Part shown: piece by piece, positions 1 through 11,700 of the stretch | How the letters are laid out: each line of letters opens with the position of its first letter | Numbering within the stretch: position 1 is the stretch's first letter | NCBI GenBank assembly: GCA_947589235.1 | Contig: CANQAX010000001.1 | Coordinates: 1-64,000, forward strand | Length of the DNA stretch: 64,000 nt | Reading direction: 5' to 3' | Source of the DNA: an uncultured Clostridia bacterium | GTDB taxonomy: Bacteria; Bacillota; Clostridia; Christensenellales; Borkfalkiaceae | The notes under the pieces: model-generated | Database searches by the model: none | What the model was told of the DNA's origin: nothing | The model's input: the letters and a program-made list of their open reading frames with translations, nothing else | Position numbers and translations under genes: made by a program

Positions 1-420
1 GGAGGGCAAGTTATTGGGGTGTCGGGTCTCGCCCGTCTCTCCGTCCGTTGCAGGACAAGTCCAACCCCCCTCCCCTACCCCTCCCCCTTGCAAAGGGAGA
101 GGGTAAAAAGAGGCGGGGCGGAATGAGGTTCCCACTCTACCCCTCCCCCTGACGCAGGGGGAGGGCAAGTTATTGGGGTGTCGGGTCTCGCCCGTCTCTC
201 CGTCCGTTGCAGGACAAGTCCAACCCCCTCCCCCACCCCTCCCCCTGACGCAGGGGGAGGGCAAGTTATTGGGGTGTCGGGTCTCGCCCGTCTCTCCGTC
301 CGTTGCGGGACAGGGGCGGACCCCCTCCCCTACCCCTCCCCCTTGCAAAGGGAGAGGGTAAAAAGAGGTTCCCACTCTATGCCCCCCTGACGCAGGGGGA
401 GGGTAAGTTATTGGGGGCGT
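1..420. repeat. GC-rich intergenic repeat block: tandem copies of 'CCCCTCCCCTACCCCTCCCCCTGACGCAGGGGGAGGGCAAGTTATTGGGGTGTCGGGTCTCGCCCGTCTCTCCGTCCGTTGC'
   Basis: Unit repeated about 3 times; contains near-perfect hairpin CCCTCCCCCTG-ACG-CAGGGGGAGGG and the variant CCCTCCCCCTTGCAAAGGGAGAGGG. Confidence 0.85.
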
Positions 421-441
421 ACTCACATGGAGTGAATGGGG

Positions 442-3400
442 TTACGACTGCTTCTGCAACTCGTGGTTATACCCAAACGAATCGCCGTATTCGTCGGAAA
501 GGGTGATTTTCCCGTCTGCATAGGTGCCCGTCCAACTCTCGTAGTCATAATAGAACGAAATATCCGTTCCGTCAAACTCGTAATCAACCGTTTCCGAATC
601 GCCCGAGACGGTAATTGTCACCTTCCCTTTGCCGTCGAATTCAAACGTGTAGCTTTCGTATGTCCACGTTCCTGCGAGGGCATCTAAATCACCCCCCCCC
701 GCTGCTCCACCTTCGCGGGTATAAGGGCACTTTGCGATATACGGGTCACCATACAGGTCGCCGTTCACGGACATCGAGCCGTCCTCCTGCAACGTGCAGG
801 TGAAGTCGTAATCGTCGGCAGAGAACTCGATATCTTCGCCGGAAATGGTGTACTTCACAAACTCCTCGTAGGAACCTTCCATATCCTTTACGAGAACGTA
901 TCCGTACCCGGTCACCGTGAAGCGATAGGAACTCATTTTCTCATTGCCGGAATTCCATACACCCTCGAACTTATCGGGCGTACCCTTGGTAAGGGAACCG
1001 CTGAAGGGATACTCATAGTCTTGCGTGCCGTCAACGCTGATCGTACCGCCATCCAAAGTGCAGGTATGTTCGTAGCTGTCATTGACCGTGAATGTTGCGA
1101 CATTGCCTTTCACGGTGTAGTCGAACTCATTCATCGAAGAGCCGTCGATCATGATACCCTTGCCGAAGCCGTCGAACCAATACGTCTTTTCTCCGCTGAG
1201 AATATTCCCCGTCCAACCGCCTGCAAAGGCGTCCTTTTCAGTGACGGGCTTTGCCGCAGAGGTATAGGTATCGTTGATAGCGCCGTCATCGGTGCTGACA
1301 ACATGGAGCTTGCCGTCCTCCTCGACAGTGAGCTTGACTTGGAGACCGAGGCTGTAGGAAGAAATCTTGATCGAGGTACCGTCATACCGAACGGTATAAT
1401 AGCTGCTCGTAACCACGGAACCGTTGTAGGTGAGCTTGCTGATCGCATTCCCGTCTACAGTGATCTCGATAAACTCGCCGTCGCCGCCGTCCTTCGTCCA
1501 ATACCCCTCGTGGTCGCCGGTGAACATATTGAGCTTGGAATAGAGGGTGTAATCTGCCTTGGCATATACAGTCTTTTCTCCCTCGTTATAAATCACCTTC
1601 TCGTCTTCTGCAAGCGTATAGGTTCCATTTGCAAGGTAACTGGAACTGATATCAAGTCCTGCAACGGTCAACGTGGTTCCCTCAATGGTATACGTACCGT
1701 AATATACATAGCTGTATGCCTTCGTGATTACGATTCCGTAGCCATCGAGGATAGCGGTATAGCTCGAAGAACTTATATTCGTGAACGTACCGACATGATT
1801 GCCCGATTCCTTCACAAGCTCGGTATAGGTGCCCTCATCGATATTGATTTCGTAGCCCTTGTCGTCCGCAACGACCTTGTTCCCGACAATGTAGTACTCC
1901 GCGGGTTCCGCGTCGCCGAGCGTCGCCGAGCCGAAGCCGTCAAGCACAAGGGAATCGTGTTCCGCCAAGGCGTACGTGCCGCGCTCCGCACCCGCAATGA
2001 CGAAGTCGCCATCGGCAACGATCTTGATGAGGTGCGTCACGGAAGGGTCGCCTTCCTTGGTGAGGGTGACGATCTCGCCCACTTCGAGGGTGCCGTCCAC
2101 GGTGACATAGTAGTAGGTATCCGTCTCGTCGACACTATACACATAGACCTTTTCCCCGTCTACGGTATGGATATACAGGTATTCTTCAAATTCGTGGTCG
2201 AAGGACTCTAACGCGTCTTTCGAGGAATTTTTGACGAAAATACCCTTGTATCCGTCGTCCACGCCATCACCCGTGATGAGAAGGTTGCCCTTGGCATCCA
2301 ACGTGATGTTGAGCGACTTTTGCGTGTATTTATTCGTATAGAGCTCGAGCGTGTAAGCATCATCACCCGCCGCAACGATATGACCGTAGTAGACAGTCGT
2401 ATTGAAGTAAGTGACCATGCCGCCGTCGGAGATCTCGAGATAAGAGTACAAGCCGCCCGCCTTGCGGTAGGTGCCCGCAAGAGCAAACCCTTCCTCTGCC
2501 TTTGTGAAGGTATAGGTATCCGAAACCATATCATACTCTTCATTATAGCTGTGCGTTACCGTCATCGAGTTTTCTTCGATAAGAAGAACCCAGATTTCAA
2601 CAGATAAAGTAACTCTTTCTTCATAGGTGAGCGTTCCATCTTCGGAGCTGAACGTGCCCGCGCCGAGGGTCTCATCCCCGAAATGAATGCTGTTGTCACT
2701 GCCGAAGTACAGCAAAATATGTTCCTCATCGTTGTACCAAGAGCCCGTGTAGTCGGCTTGCGAGACAAACACGGCATGGAAGGTGGCGTCGCCCGAAATA
2801 TCGGTATCCGCGGTCGCCTTTTCGCCGTCGTTGTACCAGCCGAGGAACACGCTGCCGTCCACGGGCTCGTTGGCGGGAAGGGTGCCGAGCTTGCCGCTCG
2901 AGGGGGTGACCCAAACTTCCTTGTTCTCCTGCCCTTCCTGCGTGAAGGTGACAAGGTAGTCCGTCTTGGTGAACTTCGCCGTGTAGGTCGCAGAGGCGGT
3001 CACAGCGGCGCTCTCGTCGAACTCGTTGTCGTCCGCATCGAACCAACCCTCAAAGGTGTAGTGCGGCTTGTCGGGGTCGCTCGGGAGCTCGTCGGGGTCG
3101 GGGGTCTGTCCCTCTTCGACGGTGACGGTCGTCGTATTGCCGCCCTCGACGACAAAGGTAATGGTGTATTCCGTGGGCTCGTCGGGCTCGTCGCCGCCGA
3201 CGTCCGAGAAGGACGCGGTGACGGTGACGGACGCGGTGGGCGTATAGCCTACCTCGACCTTATCCTCGCCGACGAACCATCCGTCGAACTTCTGCCCTGC
3301 GGGAGCGGAGGGATCCTCGGGGAAATCGGCGGCGGTGAGCGAATTGCCATCCTCCACCGTGACGGTCTTGACCGTATCCCCGTTCACAACAAACGTAACC

Positions 3401-3747
3401 GTGTACTCGGCGGGCTCATCGGGCTCGTCGCCAACATCCGAAAACTTGGCGTTTGCGGTTATGTTCGCTGTGGGCTCAAACCCTACCACAACCTCTGTTT
3501 CGCCGACAAACCAGCCGTCAAACTTCTGACCGGCGGGGGCGTCGGGGTCTTCGGGGAAGTCGGCTTCCGTGAGAGCGGAACCCTTCGCCACCGAAGAGGT
3601 CTTCACCGTTTGCTCGCCGTTCACGAATGTGACCGTCCAAGTCTCTGCGTCGGGTGCGGGGGTTTCTTCGCCGCCGCAAGCGACAAGTCCGAGTGCAAGC
3701 GCGAACATCATGATGATCGTGAGCAAACCGAACAGTTTCTTTTTCAT
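442..3747 (-). CDS. Large surface lipoprotein with N-terminal InlB/Listeria-Bacteroides-type repeats and repeated beta-rich modules
   Basis: Lipobox MKKKLFGLLTIIMMFALALGLVACGG; several 'VTFV.....FDGWF' repeats; repeated 'GtW...F.G.G' modules; RBS AGGAG upstream. Confidence 0.85.
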   Translation of the reverse strand: MKKKLFGLLTIIMMFALALGLVACGGEETPAPDAETWTVTFVNGEQTVKTSSVAKGSALTEADFPEDPDAPAGQKFDGWFVGETEVVVGFEPTANITANAKFSDVGDEPDEPAEYTVTFVVNGDTVKTVTVEDGNSLTAADFPEDPSAPAGQKFDGWFVGEDKVEVGYTPTASVTVTASFSDVGGDEPDEPTEYTITFVVEGGNTTTVTVEEGQTPDPDELPSDPDKPHYTFEGWFDADDNEFDESAAVTASATYTAKFTKTDYLVTFTQEGQENKEVWVTPSSGKLGTLPANEPVDGSVFLGWYNDGEKATADTDISGDATFHAVFVSQADYTGSWYNDEEHILLYFGSDNSIHFGDETLGAGTFSSEDGTLTYEERVTLSVEIWVLLIEENSMTVTHSYNEEYDMVSDTYTFTKAEEGFALAGTYRKAGGLYSYLEISDGGMVTYFNTTVYYGHIVAAGDDAYTLELYTNKYTQKSLNITLDAKGNLLITGDGVDDGYKGIFVKNSSKDALESFDHEFEEYLYIHTVDGEKVYVYSVDETDTYYYVTVDGTLEVGEIVTLTKEGDPSVTHLIKIVADGDFVIAGAERGTYALAEHDSLVLDGFGSATLGDAEPAEYYIVGNKVVADDKGYEINIDEGTYTELVKESGNHVGTFTNISSSSYTAILDGYGIVITKAYSYVYYGTYTIEGTTLTVAGLDISSSYLANGTYTLAEDEKVIYNEGEKTVYAKADYTLYSKLNMFTGDHEGYWTKDGGDGEFIEITVDGNAISKLTYNGSVVTSSYYTVRYDGTSIKISSYSLGLQVKLTVEEDGKLHVVSTDDGAINDTYTSAAKPVTEKDAFAGGWTGNILSGEKTYWFDGFGKGIMIDGSSMNEFDYTVKGNVATFTVNDSYEHTCTLDGGTISVDGTQDYEYPFSGSLTKGTPDKFEGVWNSGNEKMSSYRFTVTGYGYVLVKDMEGSYEEFVKYTISGEDIEFSADDYDFTCTLQEDGSMSVNGDLYGDPYIAKCPYTREGGAAGGGDLDALAGTWTYESYTFEFDGKGKVTITVSGDSETVDYEFDGTDISFYYDYESWTGTYADGKITLSDEYGDSFGYNHELQKQS

Positions 3748-3829
3748 ACTTCTTCTCCTTTTTTTTATTTATATCCGCTGTCTGCGAATACATCGATGTT
3801 ACTTGGGCAACGCGGTTGAGTTTTGCATT

Positions 3830-4605
3830 GCCCGATCTCCCCCGTGGGGGCTTGGGTGAGGACGCCCTTTGCGGGGGCAAGGGGCGGACCCCTTACTCGT
3901 CCTCAATGGGGGCGAGTTGTTGAGGGCGGACCCCCTCCCCTACCCCTCCCCCTGACGCAGGGGGAGGGCAAGGATGGTGGTACCCCTCCCCCTCAAGGGC
4001 AAAGATAACGACCTCGAAGGGCAAGAGTGGTAGCACACCCTCACCCCTACCCCTCCCCCTCGGAGGGGGAGGGCAAAGATAACGACCTCGAAGGGCAAGA
4101 GCGGTAGCACACCCTCACCCCTACCCCTCCCCCTGACGCAGGGGGAGGGCAAGATTAGCGGGGTTTCGGGTCTCGCCCGCCTCTCCGTCCGTTGCGGGAC
4201 GAGGGCGGACCCCCTCCCCTACCCCTCCCCCTGACGCAGGGGGAGGGCAAGAGAGATGGTACCCCTCACCCTCAAGGGACAAGAGAGACGACCGCGAGGG
4301 GCAAGAGTGGTAGCACACCCTCACCCCTACCCCTCCCCCTCGAAGGGGGAGGGCAAGAGAGATGGTACCCCTCCCCCTCAAGGGACAAGAGAGACGACCT
4401 CAAAGGGCAAGAGAGGTAGCACACCCTCACCCCTACCCCTCCCCCTCGAAGGGGGAGGGCAAGATTAGCGGGGTCCTCGAGGGGCAAGAGTGGTGGTACA
4501 CCCCCTCCCCTACCCCTCCCCCTGACGCAGGGGGAGGGCAAGTTTGGTGGTACCCCTCCCCCTCAAGGGACAAGAGAGACGACCGCGAAGGGCAAGTGAG
4601 CGGGA
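3830..4605. repeat. Repeat block of hairpin elements (CCCTCCCCCTGACGCAGGGGGAGGG and loop variants CGG/CGA) separated by short conserved linkers
   Basis: At least seven palindromes with the same stem and different loops (GACGC, CGGAG, CGAAG); linkers such as 'GCAAGAGTGGTAGCACACCCTCACCCCTA' recur. Confidence 0.85.
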
Positions 4606-4610
4606 TAGGC

Positions 4611-7600
4611 TTAAACCGACTTGGTGAAGTCGCCTTCCCATGTGCGGAATTCATCGTCCTGCCACTCGGCATGGAGGGTGTAGGTTCCCCCTTCATCCGC
4701 CGAGAAGGTGAGCGTGAATTCGTAGCCGCCGCCCGTACCCGTCAGGGTAAACGAGTTTGCGTCCCAGTGAACGTTCGAGAGAGACGTCCCGTTGTTGAAG
4801 TTGACGGAGCCCTCCGAGCCGATGACAAAGGTGTAGGTGGACGAACCGCCGAAGCCGTCCGCCGTGCCCGTCCACGTGCCCGCAAAGCCCGCGGGAATGA
4901 CCTCGGTGACCGCCCCGCCCTTGGTGAGGACGACGTTCTCCTCGCCGTAGGAGAGGGTCACCTGCGTGTCGAACACGAGGGTGTAGCTCACGCCGCCCGC
5001 GGTGAAGCGAACAGTCTTGTCGCCGTCATAGATCCCGATGAAGGGAAGTCCCTTCACGGTGCCCGTTCCGTCGCGGCGGAAGTTCACGACGACGTTGGTG
5101 CCGCCCGCTTCCTGACCGGTGTAGACTGCCTCCCACTCCGTGGGAATGACGGGCGGAGCGGTGGGACCTTCGTAGCCGTCCTTCACGTACGTTGCGCCCA
5201 CGCGGATCGCGCCGCTTGCGCTCGTCGTGTAGACGACGTTCCCCTCATAGTAGAACACGATGGACGCGCCGTTGTACGCGTTATAGCGGGCATCGATGCC
5301 GGTCGGGGTCGCGATGTAGGTGCCCCAGTCCTTTCCGCCCCAGTTGAGGGTGTACACGCCCTCGCGCAGGTAGAAGATGGTGACGTGACCGAAGCCGTCG
5401 ATGACATAGCGGTAGTACTTCTCGACGGTGCGGGTCTGCTCGTCGCCGTTCTCGTCCTCGTATTCCTCCTCGGCGGAGGCATACCACACGCCCTGCAATC
5501 CGTCCTGCGTCTCCAAGGTGGTGACGGCGCCGCCCGCCGCCTTCGCCGCGACATAGTCGAAGCCGAACACTTCGTCGCTGTCGAGGAGAAGGACTATCAT
5601 GTCATCATACATGTAGTAGGTGCCCGTCCCGTCGCCCGTGACGTTTCCGATGCCGTCGAGGGTGTACGACTTGCCGCCGTAGGTGTAGGTGCCCTCTTCC
5701 GCTCCGATGAGAAGGAGAGCGGTGTACTCGTTGTACTTGCCGATAGAGTCGGCATCGATGCGGACGCGGTAATCCGCGCCGTCAACGGTGACGCGCGCGC
5801 CGTCCGTAAACTCGCCCGAAACGACGATGTCGGGATCGTAGACGCCGTCCTTCACGACGAACCTCCTGTCGCCGCTCACGTACACGGTGAGGGTTTCCCT
5901 ATCCTGATAGGTGAAGGTCTGCAGGCGCTCCCCGTCGGCGGAGATGAGCACGACATAGCAGGACGTCGAAACGCCGCGGCTCAATTCGCCGTAGAAGAAG
6001 TCGCCCTCGGGGTCATAGTGGAAGGTGCTGACCCGCTCGTCGAGCGTGATCTTGAGAATGTTCTTGTTCTCAAACCAGAAGTACCTGCCGAGCGACGAGC
6101 CGAGCCCGCCCGAATAGGCGCCCGAATTGTACGTGAAGGTCCCGTCGGCTGCGAAGTCGAAGAAATAGTAGTTCGTGACGAGGAAATCGCTGGACGAAGA
6201 GGAGCTGTTCACATACGCCGAGACGTACCGCTTGACGAACGCCTCGCCCTCGTAGTCGGCGCCCAAGTAGGGCCTGAATACGACGTCCGCGAGGCTCGGC
6301 ACGGAGTTCTTCCCCTCCGCATTCACGGTGATCGAACCGTCGTCGTTCACGGTGATGACGAAGGAATTGAAGTACCTGCCGATGTCCGACGAGAGGTCGG
6401 CGGTGACGGTGTCGCCCTCGCGGGTGAACTCGATGCGGATGCTGTCGCCGCCGATGGCGTCGCTCTGATAGTCGATCCTGCCCGCACCCGAGAACACGAG
6501 ATAGTCGCCGTCCTCCGAGAAGAACTCGCCGATGGTCGTGATATTGGGATTGTAGGTGAAGGTGTAGTGCACCGACATGCTCACCTCGTAGCGGTCGATG
6601 ATGATGGTGCCGCCGCGGTAGGAGCCGACGTAATCGTCGTCGGGCATGAAGAGGAACACGTGCGCCTCGCCTTCCTCGTCGACGAGGTACTTATACGTCC
6701 CCATCGTGACGGTGGATTCGATCCAGCGGAGGGTGCCGTCGTCGCGGAACTCGATGACGCCGCGGTCGCGGGAATTGTCGTTCCCCCACGTCGTCATACC
6801 CTCGTACACGCCGACGAACTGCCGCGCGTTCTCGCGCTTCGCCGTGAGGGTGAAGTCCTTCACGACGGGCATGTAGAAGCGGGCTTCCTCGTACTCGTCG
6901 TATACCCAGTCGACGAAGATCCGCGCGTTCTCGCTCGCGGGACGCTCGAGCGTGCCGATGAGGGTGTAGCCCTCGCCGCACGGGAAGGACTGCTCCTCCG
7001 AAGTGGTGCCGTCCACAAAGGTCACCGTGTAGGACGATTCGAGGTCGGACGCAAGCTTATCCGTGGGAACGAAGTTTTCGAGATCCCAACAGCGCTCGTC
7101 CCAGCGGAGCGTCGTCTTGACGAAGTCCGCCGTGATGTTTGCGGCTTCCTCGCGCGTTCCGTGGACGCCCCTCTCGCAACCGCTGCCCGAGAGCCGCCCG
7201 GTGCTGTAGCAGTTGATGACCGCCGTGCCCGGCGTGTAGTAGCCGTAATCGGTGCCGTAGTCGTCCTTCTCCGCATAGCCGACGATGCCGCCGTAGTACG
7301 ACTGGTACTGCGTGGAGGTGCCCCTCTTCCCCGTGACCGCGCCCTTGGCGACGCTGTCGATGATGATGTTGTCGCCCGAGCTGATGCCGACGAGCCCTCC
7401 CGCGTAGGAGACTTCATTCGCCGACGGACGGACGTTCGCGGACGAATAGCAATTGATGATGGAGACGTTGTCGAAGTCGAGGCTTCCCGCAAGACCGCCC
7501 GTGTAGGCGCCGCCGTAGACGGTGCCCGACGTCGCGGAGTTGACGATAGCCGCCGCCCCCGACAGACCGTAGACGTGCCCGAGGAGCCCGCCGACCGCCG

Positions 7601-8750
7601 CCGATTCGAGCGAACCGCCGTCCTCTTCGCCCTCGCCCACGATCTCGACGCGGATCTCCGCATAGCAATTTTCGACGTAGGCGATGTAGCTCTGCCCGTC
7701 GTGCGCGCTGACATCGAGCATGCCCGCGAGCCCGCCGAGGTAGACGACGTTCGTGGCAAGGGTGTTGGCGTGAAATGCGCCCGTCGCCTTCACGTTGCGG
7801 AAGTTGGTGAGGACCGCCTCGCCGACGACGCCGCCCACCGAGAAGTCGACGTCATCGGTATAGCTGCCGAAGCTGATGTCGAATTCGACGGTGAGGTCGG
7901 AGATGTTGGCAAAGTATGTCTGCCCGAAGAGCCCGTAATAGCCGCTCCCCGTGCGGAGAAACTTGTTGATGGTGAGCCCCGTGACGGTGTGACCCGCGCC
8001 CTCGAACACGCCCATGAAGCCGCGCATTTCGGTGCCCGTGATCTTCTTGCCCGCGGGGGTGTAGTTTTCATCGGAGAGGTCGATGTCCGCGGTGAGGCGG
8101 TACCACTTCTTGTAGTATTCCTCCGTCTCGTCGTTGACGAGGTCGGAGAAGAGAACGAGGTCCGCCGCGCTCGAGATGAGGTAGGGCGACGAAGAGGTGC
8201 CCTCGCCGAGCAGCCCCGTATCGCTCTCTGCCGCCCACTGCGCGGTGAGCGTGAAGCTCTCCGTGACGGGCTCGTCGAAGTCGTAGGGGGATGTCGCGCC
8301 CTCCTTGAACCAGCCCGTGAACACGAATCCCGGGCGGTCGGGTTCATCCGGCTCGGCAAGCAGCCCGCCGTCGCGGACGGTTGAGGTGAATTCCTCCACC
8401 CCTTCCCCCGTGAAGGTGACGGTGAACGTCTCGCCCGTGTACTGCGTCCAGTGCGCGGTGAGGGTGAAGTCCTCGTGGACGGGCGTGGAGAAATCATACG
8501 CCTCCGCGGCGCCGTCCCTGAACCAACCGTCGAAGTCGTAATCTTCCCCGCGGGTCGGATCCTTGGGCTCGAGCACGAGCTCGCCGTCCTCGACCGACTG
8601 CGTGAACGTCTCGACGCCCTCGCCCGTGAAGGTGACGGTGTAATGGGTCTTTCCGTCGCCGTTGTTCCCGTTGCCGCCGCATGCCGCAAGCCCGAACAAG
8701 AGAAGCGCCGATGTCAGGATAGATAAGATAACCGTTGCGAATTTTTTCAT
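4611..8750 (-). CDS. Giant surface lipoprotein with InlB-type repeats, GLUG-like segment and repeated beta modules
   Basis: Lipobox MKKFATVILSILTSALLLFGLAACGG; two 'FTGEGVE.F......FDGWF' repeats; RBS GGAGG before ATG at 8750 (the 8765 start in the track is less likely). Confidence 0.85.
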   Translation of the reverse strand: MKKFATVILSILTSALLLFGLAACGGNGNNGDGKTHYTVTFTGEGVETFTQSVEDGELVLEPKDPTRGEDYDFDGWFRDGAAEAYDFSTPVHEDFTLTAHWTQYTGETFTVTFTGEGVEEFTSTVRDGGLLAEPDEPDRPGFVFTGWFKEGATSPYDFDEPVTESFTLTAQWAAESDTGLLGEGTSSSPYLISSAADLVLFSDLVNDETEEYYKKWYRLTADIDLSDENYTPAGKKITGTEMRGFMGVFEGAGHTVTGLTINKFLRTGSGYYGLFGQTYFANISDLTVEFDISFGSYTDDVDFSVGGVVGEAVLTNFRNVKATGAFHANTLATNVVYLGGLAGMLDVSAHDGQSYIAYVENCYAEIRVEIVGEGEEDGGSLESAAVGGLLGHVYGLSGAAAIVNSATSGTVYGGAYTGGLAGSLDFDNVSIINCYSSANVRPSANEVSYAGGLVGISSGDNIIIDSVAKGAVTGKRGTSTQYQSYYGGIVGYAEKDDYGTDYGYYTPGTAVINCYSTGRLSGSGCERGVHGTREEAANITADFVKTTLRWDERCWDLENFVPTDKLASDLESSYTVTFVDGTTSEEQSFPCGEGYTLIGTLERPASENARIFVDWVYDEYEEARFYMPVVKDFTLTAKRENARQFVGVYEGMTTWGNDNSRDRGVIEFRDDGTLRWIESTVTMGTYKYLVDEEGEAHVFLFMPDDDYVGSYRGGTIIIDRYEVSMSVHYTFTYNPNITTIGEFFSEDGDYLVFSGAGRIDYQSDAIGGDSIRIEFTREGDTVTADLSSDIGRYFNSFVITVNDDGSITVNAEGKNSVPSLADVVFRPYLGADYEGEAFVKRYVSAYVNSSSSSSDFLVTNYYFFDFAADGTFTYNSGAYSGGLGSSLGRYFWFENKNILKITLDERVSTFHYDPEGDFFYGELSRGVSTSCYVVLISADGERLQTFTYQDRETLTVYVSGDRRFVVKDGVYDPDIVVSGEFTDGARVTVDGADYRVRIDADSIGKYNEYTALLLIGAEEGTYTYGGKSYTLDGIGNVTGDGTGTYYMYDDMIVLLLDSDEVFGFDYVAAKAAGGAVTTLETQDGLQGVWYASAEEEYEDENGDEQTRTVEKYYRYVIDGFGHVTIFYLREGVYTLNWGGKDWGTYIATPTGIDARYNAYNGASIVFYYEGNVVYTTSASGAIRVGATYVKDGYEGPTAPPVIPTEWEAVYTGQEAGGTNVVVNFRRDGTGTVKGLPFIGIYDGDKTVRFTAGGVSYTLVFDTQVTLSYGEENVVLTKGGAVTEVIPAGFAGTWTGTADGFGGSSTYTFVIGSEGSVNFNNGTSLSNVHWDANSFTLTGTGGGYEFTLTFSADEGGTYTLHAEWQDDEFRTWEGDFTKSV

Positions 8751-8768
8751 TCCCGGATCCTCCAATGC

Positions 8769-11700
8769 TTACTCCGTGATCGCCGTGACGTACACAACAC
8801 TGCCGTCCTCGGCGGTATATTCGACGGCTCCCGCCGTCTGCGTGCGCGAGACGCGGTACCGCTCGATGAGCTCGTCGCTCTCGCCGTTCCTGTCGAGTTC
8901 GCTCAGGACGATGTCGCTCCCGTCGAAATCATACACGAACCAAAGATCTTCATCCCCCGTCCGAAGTTCCGCTTGGGGATAGTAGCCGAATACCAACCCT
9001 CTGCCGTCGATGGTGAGCACACTGCCGTCCGCGGCGGTGTATTCCCCTTCCCAGCCGTCGGGAAGGCAGAGCATCCCGATGAGGGCGGTCGTATCGTCGA
9101 ACAGGGCGAGGTTGTCGTCGTTCTGCGGGACGAGGTAGAAGGAGGGCAGCGTCTCGGAATACAGGTACACCGCGATGGTGCCCGAGGCGGGGTCGGTGAG
9201 CTCGAACAGCACGTCCTCCGCGCCCGCGAATTCGCCCGTCGCGTACCCCGCGAGGTCGAACACTTCCGAAATGGTGACCGTCGTCCCGTTGGGACCGAGC
9301 CACGTCTTGCCGTATGCCGCGCTGTAGTAGCCGAAGGGAACGGCGTCCTCTCCCGCCGCGGTGACAAGGAGATAGTTGGTCGCCGTGTCAACGGCTGCGG
9401 TATAGGCGGTGACGCCGCCCAGCGTGAGGGTCGCCGTCATGCCGTCGAGGGTGTAGTCATACACCGTCTCCGTATCGCCGTCCGTCACCGTCGCCTTGCC
9501 GAGGGAGACGTTGCTCTTCCCGTTGAAGGAGACCGTGACGCCGTCCGCGCTCTGGAACACCGAGCCGCCGAAAAGGTCGGGCGTGCGGTAGGTGACGGTG
9601 CCCTTCGTCGAGGTCACCGTGACGGCGTCTCCGCCGAACACGGCAGTATAGTCGACATCGTTTACCTTGAAAGTCGCATGACCCGCGTTGCGGTCGAAGG
9701 AGTAGCGCACCTCCTGCACCGTTCCGTCCGCCGCGGTGTACGTCACCCAGCCCTCGACGATCCAGTAGCCGCCGAGCGATTCGATCAGGGCGTTGATGTC
9801 ATACCCGCCGTAGCCGTTGAATTCGAGCACCGTGCCGTCCTCGGCATTCCACGTGCCCGCGAACTGGTCGACGTACGCCATGTTGTAGTCGTCCACCATG
9901 TAGCCGCTGCCCGGGGTGTACATGCTCAGGTACAGCATGTTGCCGAGCCCGCGGAGCCCGTCGGGGGAAGGCGGGGATTCGTACCCCATTCCGTATATCG
10001 ACGTGCGGTACCAGAACATGACGTTGATGTAGCTCGAATCGCCGTCCGACTCGCGCTCGGCGATGTAGGTGAGGTCGGCGCCGCGGGAGTCGTAGGCGAA
10101 CCCGTAGCCGTCCCGCCCGATGCCCGTCATGACGAGGGTATAGCCGAGCGCATCGTCCGTCCACGTGCCGATGAAACTCCCCTCTCTGCCCATCACGGTC
10201 GTCCTGCCGTCCTCGGTGAGGACGAGGAGCCCGTCGGCGTTGAAGGCGGCGCGCATGCCGTTCGAGAGGACCGCTTCCTCTCCCTCCACGGTGTAGGTGC
10301 CCTCTTCCCCCTCATAGGTGAAGTTGCCCATTCCGTCGAAGGAGACGGACATGTTGTAGCCGTATTCCGCCTCCCAGACCCCCGCAAAGGAGTCGAGACG
10401 GGAGAGGGAAAGGGTGAGCCCGCCGTCCTCCGTCGCCATCGACTTGCCGTCCTCGGCGATGATGGCGATGATACGGGTCGAGCCGAAGGCAATCGCGACG
10501 CGGTTGTCCACGCAGGTATAGGTGAAGTCGCCGCGGCGGTCCGAGCTGCCCGTTCCGTTGGAGTAGAAGCGGTAGGTGTCATCCGCCGTGAACCACTCGC
10601 CCATCGCCGCATTGTGCGGGTAGGCGGGAATGGGCTTGATGACCTCGAAGTTGTTCGCCTCGTTGAAGAAGAAGTTATCATAGATGGTGAGGAGCGTCTT
10701 GTCGTCGTTGAACACCGCGTAGTAGTCGGTGTCGAGCGAGAGCCCCTCGACGTCGTAGGCGAAGTTCGCGAAGTATGCGTCGCGGATGAGGATCTTTTCC
10801 CCGTCCCATACGTACATTTCGTACGCGAGCATGCCATCGCAATACATCGTCATCATGCCCATCTCGTTGAAGGTGAGCTGCACTTCGTGCTGTGTCTCGC
10901 CCGTGATGACGGCGTAATATTCGCCCTCCACCTCGCCGTAATCGGCAAAGCCGACGTAGATCGTCATGCCGCGGGTTACGGGCATCGCCGACGGAATGCG
11001 CTGCGTGTGAGCCGCGTCGAGGAAGTACCCGTACGAGATGGCGCCGCTCTCCGCGACGAAGGTGTTCATGCCGCTCCCCTCGAAGAGCCAATTGACGGGG
11101 AGATATGCCTCGGTCACGGTGACGGTGCGCTCGGACACGGGCGTCATTTCGCCCGCCTCGTCCTCGAACGCGACCTGTTCGCCGCCGAAGGAGAAGGTGA
11201 CTTCCACCGAGATGGACTGCTCGCCCGCGCGGTTCACGTACGGTCTGCCGTTCTCGAACGTCCAGTCCGTATCCGCCCAGCCGAGCAGGCTGCAGACCGC
11301 GGCAAAGTCGGAGGCATTCGCCGTCCCCACATTGCCGTCCGCGACCTCATAGGCGTCGTGCACGAGCACGTGCCGCCCGTCCACCGAGACGAGGGGAAGT
11401 TCGGAGAGGAGCGCGCCGTCCTTGTAGTATGCGCCGACGACGTCCCCCTTCTCCATGTTGCCGTCGGGCTCGAGCCCCTGCGCGGTATGGGTCATCGCGG
11501 AATAGGAGGAGACGACCGCCGTCTCGTTCTCGGCGAAGCCGACGAGCCCGCCCGCCGCGACGGTCTCATCCGTCGAGTAGGCGTATGCGGTGCCCTCGGT
11601 GTAGACGTTGGAGAGACCGCTGTATTCGCGGAGATAGCCGACCGCGCCGCCCGTGAGACGGGCACCGCGCGAGTTGCCGACGCTGCCGCTGTACGTGCAA

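Noticed and set aside
1-4600. CRISPR array
   Set aside because: Repeats are irregularly spaced GC hairpins with repeated linkers; no unique uniform spacers and no cas genes.
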